Part shown: positions 24,853-32,271 of the stretch, piece by piece
Layout of the letters: each line of letters starts with the position of its first letter
How positions within the stretch are numbered: the stretch's first letter is position 1
Origin: Deltaproteobacteria bacterium
GTDB taxonomy: Bacteria > Myxococcota_A > Polyangia > JACPQR01
Direction of reading: 5' to 3'
Length of the DNA: 64,000 bases
NCBI GenBank assembly: GCA_016190375.1
Contig: JACPQR010000226.1
Span: 59,670 to 123,669, forward strand
Notes under the pieces: model-generated
Database searches by the model: none
Told to the model about the DNA's origin: nothing
The model's input: the letters and a program-made list of their open reading frames with translations, nothing else
Program-made: the position numbers and the translations under genes

Positions 24853-25746
24853 GTGCAGCGGCTCCTCGTCTGGTGGTGGCTGGCGTTGCCCGCGGTCGCG
24901 GTGACCGAGATCGCGCTCCAGCGCCGCATCGAGTCGAACGTTCCGAGGACGGCGGACTGGGCGGCGGCCGCATCGATCGTGCGCCAGGGCCATCGCGACT
25001 CGGACCTCGTCGTGGTCGCTCCCGAGTGGGCCAGCCAGGTCGCTCGCGTGCACCTCGGTGAGCGACTTCAGCCGCTCGAGGCCGTGGCCCGAGCCGACAC
25101 CTCTCGCTTCGGCCGCCTCTGGGTCGTCTCGATTCGCGGCGCGAGATCACCCGAGGAGACTCGGGCGCGCCTCGAGAAGACCTGGCAACGCGGGCTCGTG
25201 ACGGTGCGCCTCCTGCGGCTGGGCGAGCCGGCGCAGGTCGCCTTCGACTTCGTCCTGAACCTCCACCGGGCTTCGGTCAGGGTGGAGTCGCGGAGCCGCG
25301 AGCGGCCCTGCCCGTGGGCACCGGCGCCCAGGGGAATCGGCGGAGGGCGCTTCCGCTGCGGCCCCGGGTGGAACCACGTGGGCGTCGAGATCCTCGACGA
25401 CCTCGATCGGCGACCTCACCTGGCGATCTGGGCCCACCCGGTGCGCGACGGCCGCCTCGTCGTCGAGTTCGCCGACGTGCCCATGGGCGAGATCCTCTCG
25501 GGGCACATGGGCCTTCGCTACGAGGCCGCCAAGAGGCTCGAGAACGGTCCGGTCCGCCTGACGGTCGAGATCGACGGCGGTGCCGCCCGTTCCTTCACCG
25601 AGCGCGACGCGGACTCGTGGAGAGCGTTCACGGTTCCCACGGGGGAGCTCGCTGGCCGGCGCGCCCGGGTGCGTTTCTCGGTGGCCGCGCGCGAGCCCGG
25701 CATGCGCCACTTCTACTTCGCGGCGGACACGCGGTCGGGCCCATGA
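24853..25746 (+). CDS. Membrane-anchored protein of unknown function, partner of GT-C gene
   Basis: A 297-residue protein from a GTG at 24853. One N-terminal hydrophobic segment (LLVWWWLALPAVAVTEIAL) is followed by a soluble part. The second half contains GGGRFRCGPGWNHVGVEILDD and a strand-rich domain with VRLTVEIDGG and HFYFAAD, which looks like a carbohydrate-binding-type beta sandwich. Its stop overlaps the start of a polytopic glycosyltransferase (ATGA), so the two are translationally coupled and probably act together on an envelope glycan. No family name can be given. Confidence 0.7.
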   Translation: MQRLLVWWWLALPAVAVTEIALQRRIESNVPRTADWAAAASIVRQGHRDSDLVVVAPEWASQVARVHLGERLQPLEAVARADTSRFGRLWVVSIRGARSPEETRARLEKTWQRGLVTVRLLRLGEPAQVAFDFVLNLHRASVRVESRSRERPCPWAPAPRGIGGGRFRCGPGWNHVGVEILDDLDRRPHLAIWAHPVRDGRLVVEFADVPMGEILSGHMGLRYEAAKRLENGPVRLTVEIDGGAARSFTERDADSWRAFTVPTGELAGRRARVRFSVAAREPGMRHFYFAADTRSGP

Positions 25747-27419
25747 CCTCCCTCCGCCGCTCCGACGTGCTCTTCGGCGCCGTCCTCGGCGCGGCCTACG
25801 TGTCGCTTCTCGTGTCGACGGCGGCAAACCTCGGATTCGCGCGCGACGAGGGCTTCTACTTCACCGCGGCGGACCGATACGTGCGGTGGCTGGGTGAGCT
25901 CGTCGACGATCCCGCCGAGGCGCTGCGGCACGAGAACGTCGACGCGACGTGGGGGCACAACAGCGAGCACCCGCCCCTGATGAAGACCCTGTTCGGCCTC
26001 TCCCACGAGCTCTTTCACGAGGAGCTGGGGCTGTTCGCCGATCACTCCACGGCGTATCGCTTTCCCGCGATGCTCCTCGCCGGGCTCACGATCTGGCTCC
26101 TCTACCTGATGGGGACCGAGGCGTACGGGAGGGCCGCGGGTCTGGCCGCCGCGGTGGCGTTCGGCCTCGCGCCCCGGCCGTTCTATCACTCGCACCTCGC
26201 CTGCTTCGATCTGCCGATCACGGCGATGGTCCTGTCGATCACCTATGCCTACTGGAAGTCGCTGGGGACGCGGCGCGCGGGCTGGTACGCGCTCCTCGCA
26301 GGAGTCCTCTGGGGACTGGGGCTCTTGACGAAGATCAACGCGCTGTTCGTCCCGGCGACGCTCCTCATCCATTACGTCGTGGTCCGCACGCGAGGTGGAG
26401 CCCTGTTCCCGCGCGTCCCCCGCGCGCTCCTGGCCATGGCGATCCTCGGCCCCCCGATCTTCGTCGGCCTGTGGCCCTGGCTCTGGCACGACACGCTGCC
26501 CCGGATCGGAAGCTGGATCGGTTTCTTCCGGCATCACGACTACTACACGATCGAGTACCTCGGCATCACGTACTTCCGGCCTCCATTCCCGCTCTCGTAC
26601 CCATGGGGAATGCTCTTGTTCACGCTGCCGGCCACGACGATCTTCCTCGTCGTGCAGGGCGCGTTCCTTCGAGGGCGTGCGCTCCTGCCGGAGCGGCTCT
26701 GCGCTCGGCTCGGGTTCGGGGGCAAGCCCGACGAGCGGCGGACGGACCTCCTCGTCCTCACGAGCGCGCTCGTCCCGATCCTCTTGATCGGGAATGGCCG
26801 AGCCCCGATCTTCGGCGGGACCAAGCACTTCCTTCCCGCCGTTCCGTTCCTCGCGCTCCTCGCGGGCGCGGCGTTCGCGTCCGTGCTCGAAGGCGCGAGG
26901 CGGGCGCTGGCCAACCGGCGCCGGGCGCTGGGCGCCGCGACGGTCTCGCTCTGGGCGGCGCTCGCCCTTCCGCTGGCGCGCGAGACCGCGGCCTCGCACC
27001 CGTTCGGGCTCTCGCACTACAACGTCGTCGCGGGCGGCACGCCGGGCGCGGCCGACATCGGGCTCTGCCGGCAGTTCTGGGGCTTCACCACGGGCTCCTT
27101 GACCGAGTGGCTGAGCCGCGTCGTCCGGCCGGGCCGCGGCGTTCAGCTCCACGACACGGCGGTCGACAGCTATCGGATGTTCAAGCGAGATGGCAGGCTC
27201 CGCGCCGACATCCGCTACGCTCCGACTGCCGCCGGCGCCGACCTGGCGCTCGTCCACCACGAGCAGCACTGGGCGTTCCTCGAGTACGCCCTCTGGGACA
27301 CGTACCGGACCGCAGTCCCCATCAAGGTCCTCACGCACCAGGGCGTCCCGATCGTCACGGTCTACGGTCATTTGAGCGCGGGTGGGGCTGCGCCCCCCCC
27401 GCGGGCCCCCCCGCCCTGA
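25743..27419 (+). CDS. GT-C fold membrane glycosyltransferase (PMT/ArnT-like)
   Basis: A 558-residue polytopic protein with about eleven hydrophobic segments, resembling the dolichyl-phosphate-mannose / ArnT glycosyltransferase superfamily. The first periplasmic loop carries the acidic pair in FARDEGFYFTAADRY, the catalytic position in this family, and NSEHPPLMKTLFG is the typical second motif. A large C-terminal periplasmic part follows the last helix. It would use a polyprenyl-phosphate sugar to glycosylate a periplasmic acceptor. The last ~17 residues (SAGGAAPPPRAPPP) are encoded by the inverted repeat element and may not be original. It overlaps the upstream gene by 4 bases. Confidence 0.88.
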   Translation: MTSLRRSDVLFGAVLGAAYVSLLVSTAANLGFARDEGFYFTAADRYVRWLGELVDDPAEALRHENVDATWGHNSEHPPLMKTLFGLSHELFHEELGLFADHSTAYRFPAMLLAGLTIWLLYLMGTEAYGRAAGLAAAVAFGLAPRPFYHSHLACFDLPITAMVLSITYAYWKSLGTRRAGWYALLAGVLWGLGLLTKINALFVPATLLIHYVVVRTRGGALFPRVPRALLAMAILGPPIFVGLWPWLWHDTLPRIGSWIGFFRHHDYYTIEYLGITYFRPPFPLSYPWGMLLFTLPATTIFLVVQGAFLRGRALLPERLCARLGFGGKPDERRTDLLVLTSALVPILLIGNGRAPIFGGTKHFLPAVPFLALLAGAAFASVLEGARRALANRRRALGAATVSLWAALALPLARETAASHPFGLSHYNVVAGGTPGAADIGLCRQFWGFTTGSLTEWLSRVVRPGRGVQLHDTAVDSYRMFKRDGRLRADIRYAPTAAGADLALVHHEQHWAFLEYALWDTYRTAVPIKVLTHQGVPIVTVYGHLSAGGAAPPPRAPPP

Positions 27420-27680
27420 CGCTCGAGGCGCTCGCTCACTCCGCCGGAGTGAATCCGGCTCCGTTCGCTGCTGCGACGTCCGGCGGAGCTCGGCTCGCCC
27501 CCCCGGGCTGCGACCCAGTCCCGACCACGACCACGGCCACGACCACGACCACGACCACGACGACGACCACGTCCCGCGAGCGAACGGAGGCCGATTGACT
27601 CGGCCGTAGTGAACGATCGTACCGAGCGTAAAAGCGGGGGGGGCCCGCGGGGGGGGCGACGCCCCACCCGCGCTCAATGA
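27368..27680. repeat. Long imperfect inverted repeat between convergent genes, with hexamer repeats inside
   Basis: Bases from about 27368 to 27475 reappear, imperfectly but clearly, as the reverse complement of about 27574 to 27680. The outer ~50 bases (GAGCGCGGGTGGGGC and the C8/G8 runs around GCGGG) are almost exact. The spacer holds a GACCAC hexamer tandem repeat at about 27521-27570. The stop codons of both flanking genes lie inside the arms, so transcripts from either side would form a very long GC hairpin. It may be a bidirectional terminator or a mobile palindromic element. Confidence 0.8.
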
Positions 27681-28513
27681 TCCGAGTCGGCGAGTGCTCG
27701 GCCGGTGCGCTCCTCGGCGGCGACCGTGCCGGCGCTGGCCTTGCGCGCCGCGCGGCGCTGTCGGGCTCCCTTGATGCTGCGCGGGATCCCCAGGGTTGCC
27801 TCCACCAGACCGATCGTGATGTAGGCGGCGAGGAGGAAGACGAGGACCGACGCCGGCCGGAAGCGCGCCGCCATGATGGAGCACGCCACGATCGTGGCGA
27901 GGACCATGAAGATGGTCCTCCAGCTCAGGCGGATGTCCTTGAACGACCGGAACTTCACCGTGGACACCATCAGGAAGGACATCAGGACCATCACCACGGC
28001 GATGATCACCTTCCCCTCCATGAGGGTCCCGCCGGCCACGTGGTTCGCGACCACGAGCGACACCATCAACCCCGCCGCTCCGGGGATCGGGAGGCCGACG
28101 ATGTACTTGCCGGGCTTTCCGGGGGCACCCTTGTCGCGCATCGTCAGGACGTTGAAGCGCGCCAGCCTGATGGCACCGCACGCGCAGAACGCAAAGCAGA
28201 TGATCACGCCCAGGAGCCCCAGCGGGTGCAGCGCCCAGCGGTAGATCAGGAGCGCCGGCGCGACGCCGAAGGAGACGACGTCGGCCAAGGAGTCGATCTG
28301 GACCCCGAACGCGCTCTGCGTCTTGGTCATTCGCGCGACGCGCCCGTCGAGCGAGTCGAAGAACATCGCGAAGATGATGAGGAGCGACGCCCGGTAGAAG
28401 TCGTCGTCGCTCGGCGCCCCGCTGGCCAGAAGGACGATCGCGTAGAAGCCGCAGAAGATGCTCGACAGCGTGAGGAGGTTCGGAAGGATGAAGAGCGTCT
28501 TCCTCAGGTCCAC
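27674..28513 (-). CDS. pssA: CDP-diacylglycerol-serine O-phosphatidyltransferase
   Basis: A 279-residue integral membrane enzyme that makes phosphatidylserine, the precursor of phosphatidylethanolamine, from CDP-diacylglycerol and serine. The CDP-alcohol phosphotransferase signature is intact: FDSLDGRVARMT followed by SAFGVQIDSLADVVSFG gives DGxxARx8GxxxDxxxD. About seven to eight hydrophobic helices follow, with FNVLTMRD, typical of the type II (Bacillus-like) PssA. The start is a GTG at 28513. No phosphatidylserine decarboxylase gene is adjacent. The stop lies in the long inverted repeat. Confidence 0.93.
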   Translation of the reverse strand: MDLRKTLFILPNLLTLSSIFCGFYAIVLLASGAPSDDDFYRASLLIIFAMFFDSLDGRVARMTKTQSAFGVQIDSLADVVSFGVAPALLIYRWALHPLGLLGVIICFAFCACGAIRLARFNVLTMRDKGAPGKPGKYIVGLPIPGAAGLMVSLVVANHVAGGTLMEGKVIIAVVMVLMSFLMVSTVKFRSFKDIRLSWRTIFMVLATIVACSIMAARFRPASVLVFLLAAYITIGLVEATLGIPRSIKGARQRRAARKASAGTVAAEERTGRALADSDH

Positions 28514-28697
28514 TGGCTCGGGCCTCGCGCGGGAGCATAGCGGCCGAGCCCACCGATGGCAATGCGCCCAGCGAGCCTCGCAGGTTTGATCCCTTCTCGC
28601 GCGGCCGCGGGACCGCGTTCGATCTCAGGAGCCCCGCGTCGGCCTCCGAGGCCCCGGGCGCGCCAGTGATCTCCCACGGGCATCGCGGGCGTCCCGG

Positions 28698-29072
28698 TCA
28701 GGGGCCGGGTCCGACCGCGCAACCGTAGCCCGCCGCCCGGACCGCGTCGCAGAGGCTCGCCTCCGAGACCGCGGGTGAAGCGACGACCCGAGCGGACTTC
28801 GACTGGAAGTCGACCTCGACCTGCCGGACTCCCTCGACTGCAAGCAGTGCCGACCGCACCGCCGCGGGGCAGCCGATGGGTCAGTGCATTCCCGTGATCG
28901 CGAGCGTGACCTGGAGCGCCGCCGGCGTACCCGACGGGCGGGCGCCGGGCGCACCGGGTCGAGCGGCAGCGGTCGAGGCCTCCGCCGGAGACGTCGCCGA
29001 CCGGGGCTCGGGCCGGCGTGGGCCTTCGCACGCCGCTCCGAGGATGGTCACTGCGAGGAGGAGACCTCTCAT
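28698..29072 (-). CDS. Candidate selenocysteine-containing HMA (MerP-like) lipoprotein
   Basis: From the ATG at 29072 the frame gives a lipoprotein signal (MRGLLLAVTILGAAC), a Pro/Ala/Ser linker and the start of a heavy-metal-associated domain (LQVTLAITGMH). It then meets TGA at 28881-28883. Continuing through that TGA, the same frame completes a textbook HMA domain: PIGCPAAVRSALLAVEGV, RQVEVDFQSKSARVV and ASLCDAVRAAGYGCAV, ending at TGA 28698-28700 (124 codons in all). The in-frame TGA stands where HMA proteins have the first metal-binding Cys (GMxC). A bacterial-SECIS-like hairpin follows it. The alternative is a TGC-to-TGA point mutation or sequencing error in an ordinary HMA lipoprotein. 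It would bind a soft metal in the envelope. Confidence 0.6.
28843..28863 (-). promoter_or_regulatory. bSECIS-like hairpin downstream of in-frame TGA
   Basis: In the mRNA sense, the 17 bases after the UGA are followed by an 8-bp stem GGCGGUGC / GCACUGCU (two G-U pairs) with apical loop GGUCG. Bacterial SECIS elements lie shortly downstream of the UGA inside the coding region and have a G in the first two loop positions; the E. coli fdhF loop contains GGUCU. Here the loop starts 25 bases after the UGA. The match was made by eye; GC-rich DNA often forms hairpins, so this is supportive and not proof. Confidence 0.5.
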
Positions 29073-29224
29073 GGTCCTGCCGGGTGAAGGCGGAGCATGA
29101 CAGCTCCGGGTCGCGCCGACCAGCGCAGGGCTGAGCACGGGGGATAGGTGGCATGAAGGGGGGTGGCTGGCCGCCGGGAGCTAGCCTGGCGGCTTGGAGG
29201 GGTGCCTGGAGTTGACGTAATGCT

Positions 29225-29419
29225 CGATCCACGAAACAGCAGAGCTGCTGGAGCCTCGGCGACCGCTGCGCGCTCGGCGTCGACGGCTGCTTCGGCCCCG
29301 AGGGCTTCGCCTGCCGCGGCGCCGCGGATGCGTGCGCCACGAACGACGACTGCGCTGACCTGCGGTGCGGGCGGGATTCCGGCGCCTGGTCTTGCGGGGG
29401 CTGGTGGGAGTGCGAGTAG
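29225..29419 (+). pseudogene. Remnant of a Cys-rich surface protein
   Basis: A frame without a start encodes DRCALGVDGCFGPEGFAC, then ADACATNDDCADLRCG and CGGWWECE before a stop at 29417-29419. The Cys spacing and the ATNDDC motif are typical of the Cys-rich myxobacterial proteins that occur intact elsewhere in this window. The frame is closed by a stop just upstream at about 29216, so this looks like a decayed internal piece. Confidence 0.45.
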
Positions 29420-29421
29420 GG

Positions 29422-29540
29422 GGGATCGAGCGCGCCGCCTTGGAGCCCGGCCACTACCTGTTTGTCCAGGTTCGCCTGCAGTCGCTCGACAACGTCACCT
29501 CCCCCACCCTTCGCCGCATGGAGGTCCAGAGGGGCTGCGA
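29422..29540 (+). pseudogene. Remnant of the C-terminus of a lipoprotein paralogue
   Basis: A frame reading ALEPGHYLFVQVRLQSLDN then VTSPTLRRMEVQRGCE closely parallels the C-terminus of the intact lipoprotein at 34614-36554 (HGRFLLLETRLRSVDRMNRP, TFYSEYVDHSC). No start or upstream domain is present. It is probably a fragment of a lost paralogue, possibly of the same gene as the remnant just before it, after frameshift. Confidence 0.4.
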
Positions 29541-29574
29541 GGGGATGATCGAGCAGGCGCGCGCTCCTCGCGGC

Positions 29575-30000
29575 TCAAGCCGAGCGCGGGATGACGATGA
29601 AGCGGCGGCGGCGGGTGCGGTAGATGCCGAAGTCCCTGCGATCGAGCGAGAACACACGAGTGGTGTCGAGCCGGTCGGCAAGCAGGACCAGCGTGGCATC
29701 CGCGTAGTCCATCGGCAGATCGGCGTACTTCTCCATCAGCCGCGCTGCCAGCCGCCGATCACCGGCGCCGAGCGGCTCGACTCGCGGACGACCGGACGCC
29801 AGGAGCTCCAGGAGCGCGACCTGCGCGCGGGTCGAGAAGGCGAGCAGGTAGAGCGCCTCGGTCACGACCGCCTCCGTCGTGACGAGGCCCGTGCCTTCGA
29901 GCGAGTCCAGACAGGTGCGGCAGGCTGGCCGATCCGCATCCGACGGATCGAAGAGTGCGACCAGTGGCCCGGTGTCAACGAGGACGAGCTCGCCGCCCAC
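29575..30000 (-). CDS. PIN-domain toxin, VapC-like
   Basis: A 141-residue PIN ribonuclease from a GTG at 30000. Acidic active-site residues are in place: VDTGPLVALFD (Asp), VVTEALYLL (Glu), MDYADATLVLLAD (Asp/Asp) and VFSLDRRDF. The order RHH antitoxin then PIN toxin, with the toxin start overlapping the antitoxin by 26 bases, is that of VapBC modules. Most VapC proteins cleave tRNA or rRNA. A start slightly further upstream is possible. Confidence 0.9.
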   Translation of the reverse strand: MGGELVLVDTGPLVALFDPSDADRPACRTCLDSLEGTGLVTTEAVVTEALYLLAFSTRAQVALLELLASGRPRVEPLGAGDRRLAARLMEKYADLPMDYADATLVLLADRLDTTRVFSLDRRDFGIYRTRRRRFIVIPRSA

Positions 30001-30241
30001 GGAATCTCCGACGCAGGTGGTCCTCACCGCGCGCGCCCAGATCACCGACGCCGCTCCCGGGGTAATCCACGAGGGCGTCCACGAGCGCGCCGAGCCCTCG
30101 AGCGCTCTCCTCTCCGGTCCGGCGCAAGTAGTCCTCGAGGGCCTTGCGCACGATGGTCGAGCGGGCGAGCCCGCGCCGCGCGGCCACGCGGGCGACGGCC
30201 CGGGCGAGCGACTCGGGGAGTCGGATGCTCGTCGTTTCCAT
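29975..30241 (-). CDS. Ribbon-helix-helix antitoxin, VapB-like
   Basis: An 88-residue protein with a classic ribbon-helix-helix N-terminus (METTSIRLPESLARAVARVA, then GLARSTIVRKALEDYL). The C-terminal ~40 residues should contact the toxin encoded directly downstream. RHH antitoxins bind the operon promoter as dimers and repress it. No clear RBS is visible before the ATG. Confidence 0.88.
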   Translation of the reverse strand: METTSIRLPESLARAVARVAARRGLARSTIVRKALEDYLRRTGEESARGLGALVDALVDYPGSGVGDLGARGEDHLRRRFRGRRARPR

Positions 30242-30280
30242 CTGCTTCGTGTAACACGCGTCGTGGCATCGAGCAATACG

Positions 30281-30480
30281 ACAGGTCATTGGACCACCCG
30301 GTCGTCCGGACTCCGTAGAGCAGGTGGAGGGACCCATTGTTGAAGGCGAAGTCCTGGACGAGCCTGCGGCGGGGCTCGTCGGCAAGGCACGGAGCGGCTG
30401 TTCCGACCCGTGTCGACGACCAGGTGCCGCCGCGATTCGTGCTCCGTCCTGCACACGATCTTGGACGCCCTCCCGGGCGT
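30281..30480 (-). pseudogene. Possible remnant of an exported repeat (sialidase-like) protein
   Basis: The - strand frame contains GGTWSSTRVGTAAPC and RRRLVQDFAFNNGSLHLLYG followed by VRTTGWSNDL, a pattern resembling one blade of a BNR/sialidase-type repeat protein. There is no start and both ends run into low-complexity frames. The rest of 30242-30707 shows nothing gene-like. Confidence 0.25.
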
Positions 30481-30707
30481 GCGGGCTCGGACCGGCGGTT
30501 CTCCGGTCCCGCGAGGCCACGGACGACCTGCAGCCGTGCGCGGGCTTCCCCCCGCCGGAGCGACCTCGCGGGTGCCATGGTCTCGCCATTCGCGAGCGGG
30601 ATGGCCCCTCCGCGTAGCCGCCGATCCTGTGGAGGACGACTACAAGTTGCTCGACACGATCGCCGACGCAGACGATCCTCGACCCTGGCTCCACACTACG
30701 TGGCCAC

Positions 30708-30896
30708 ATGGGACTCGGCAGAAAGCTGCTTCTGGGACTCGCGATCGGTCCGTTCGCTTGCCTGGTGTTCCCGCTCGCGGCGGCTACCTACTCCGGCCAG
30801 TGGGAGCCTCTCTGGTTCCTCGGTGGCGCGGCCGCCGGCCTGGTGCTCGGGCCGATCGGCGCCCTGGCGCAGCATCTCGGGATCGCGCCGTACTGA
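30708..30896 (+). CDS. Small membrane protein
   Basis: A 62-residue protein that is nearly all two hydrophobic helices (KLLLGLAIGPFACLVFPLAA and WFLGGAAAGLVLGPIGALA) with GxxxG spacing. No RBS is evident and no homologue is recognised. Composition favours a real small membrane protein, but chance cannot be excluded. Confidence 0.4.
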   Translation: MGLGRKLLLGLAIGPFACLVFPLAAATYSGQWEPLWFLGGAAAGLVLGPIGALAQHLGIAPY

Positions 30897-30908
30897 GCGC
30901 CGGGTGGA

Positions 30909-32180
30909 TCAGCAGCCCGCCTCGAAGTCCCACCAGGCGGACAGGATCTGGTCCTGGAAGGCGGAGTCGGCGTAGCGATCGTCCGCTCCGCCGAATGCCT
31001 CGATGGCGTCTCGATCGCTCGCGAAGTCGGCGCAGCTCGAGGCGATCTCGTAGAACGTTAGCTCGAGCGAGACCGCGGGCGTGAATAGCGGGTGAAGCCC
31101 GTATCCCGCGAGGTGGTTGCCCGCGGAGTCCCTGGGGATGCCAAAGACGTCGTGTGCGCCGAGGAGGTAGTAGTCGGCCGCCGTCGGGTCGTCGTCCGGA
31201 CAGACCTGGCCGAAACGGTCGGCGATCTCGGGCGTGACGATCCCGTCGTCGACCGCGAAGCCGGCGGCGCCCGCGGCATCGAGGAACCGACCCCTCATCG
31301 TCTGCGTCCAGGCTCCACCTCGGCAAGGGTGGAGGTTGGAGGTGTGCAAGGCACCCAGCCCGAGCTGATAGCTGTACAGCGCCTCGGGGTCCGCGTCGCA
31401 GTCGGTCTCGGTGCGGTTGTAGCTGTTCTCCTCGCACCGCGTGTTGTACGCGGCGACCCGAAGCGCGCTCTCGAAGAGCAGGAGCGAGACCATCCCTCCC
31501 AGCGTGACGCCCGCCCCGCAGGCCTGCAGCTCGGCCACCTCCGCTTGCAGGCTCACCAGGGCATCCTCGCGGATCGCAGTCATGTCGAGCGTGCCCGTGG
31601 GATCCTCGTTGTGAGCGTCGAACTCGTCGAGGAAGAACCTCACGTCGCACGGATCGGGGTCGATCGTGATCGTGACGTCCGCGCGCGCGACCTCGGCGCC
31701 GGCAACCCGGCCTCGCACGGTGATGGGCCGTGGGATTCCGGTGTTGCTGAAGCGATAGACGAGCGAGTCGCGCTCGGCCGGGGCCCAGGCGGGGCCCAGG
31801 CTCCACTCCTCGTCCGCGAACACCTCCACCTCGTCGATGCCGCCCTCCGCGCCGATGCGGAAGGTGACCGGGTTCTGGAGGATCGCGCCGTCCGCCGGCT
31901 CGATGAACCACACGCGGGGGTCGGGCTCGCCCTCGCCCTCACCCTCACCCTCGCCCTCGCCCTCGCCCTCGCCCTCGCCCTCGCCCTCACCCTCGCCCTC
32001 GCCCTCGCCCTCGCCTTCTCGATCCTCCTCGAATCCCTCGTCCGCGGGACAGGCGGTCATCATCGGCCAGGCCGCCAGGACGAAGGCGCGGAGCCAGGCG
32101 TGTGACGACGCCGCGAAGTCCCCGACGGGGGACGGGGCTGGGCCGACCGGGAATCGTGCAGGACCGCCGAGGCTCGCCAT
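30909..32180 (-). CDS. Lipoprotein with Gly-Glu linker and Ig-like domain
   Basis: About 423 residues from ATG 32180. The N-terminal signal ends in the lipobox-like MMTAC, followed by a (GE)n linker. A domain beginning VWFIEPADGAILQNPVTFRI then looks like a bacterial Ig-like fold. The C-terminal domain has LLLFESALRVAAYNTRCEEN, ALYSYQLGLGALHTSNLHPC and several conserved-looking Cys; it is reminiscent of other myxobacterial lipoproteins but has no function I can name. The exact start is uncertain, as the frame is open to 32321. The gene is divergent from the DUF4139-OmpA gene. Confidence 0.75.
   Translation of the reverse strand: MASLGGPARFPVGPAPSPVGDFAASSHAWLRAFVLAAWPMMTACPADEGFEEDREGEGEGEGEGEGEGEGEGEGEGEGEGEGEGEPDPRVWFIEPADGAILQNPVTFRIGAEGGIDEVEVFADEEWSLGPAWAPAERDSLVYRFSNTGIPRPITVRGRVAGAEVARADVTITIDPDPCDVRFFLDEFDAHNEDPTGTLDMTAIREDALVSLQAEVAELQACGAGVTLGGMVSLLLFESALRVAAYNTRCEENSYNRTETDCDADPEALYSYQLGLGALHTSNLHPCRGGAWTQTMRGRFLDAAGAAGFAVDDGIVTPEIADRFGQVCPDDDPTAADYYLLGAHDVFGIPRDSAGNHLAGYGLHPLFTPAVSLELTFYEIASSCADFASDRDAIEAFGGADDRYADSAFQDQILSAWWDFEAGC
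31921..32018 (-). repeat. Hexanucleotide tandem repeat encoding a Gly-Glu linker
   Basis: The + strand shows about 15 units of CTCGCC or CTCACC, read on the coding strand as (Gly-Glu)n. It is in frame and lies directly after the lipid-attachment Cys, acting as a spacer that can vary in length. Confidence 0.9.
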
Positions 32181-32271
32181 GGTGCGCGGCGATTGTATCA
32201 ACCGCGGCCACCGGCCGCGACGGGTGCCCTCGGAAGTGTAAGGTCGCGGGCTCCGGGCGGTTACGACGGGC

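Noticed and set aside
23523..25061. Long + strand open frame opposite the CotH gene
   Set aside because: It is the antisense of a well-supported CotH domain and of the Ser-Asp repeat, so it only looks open because of GC bias.
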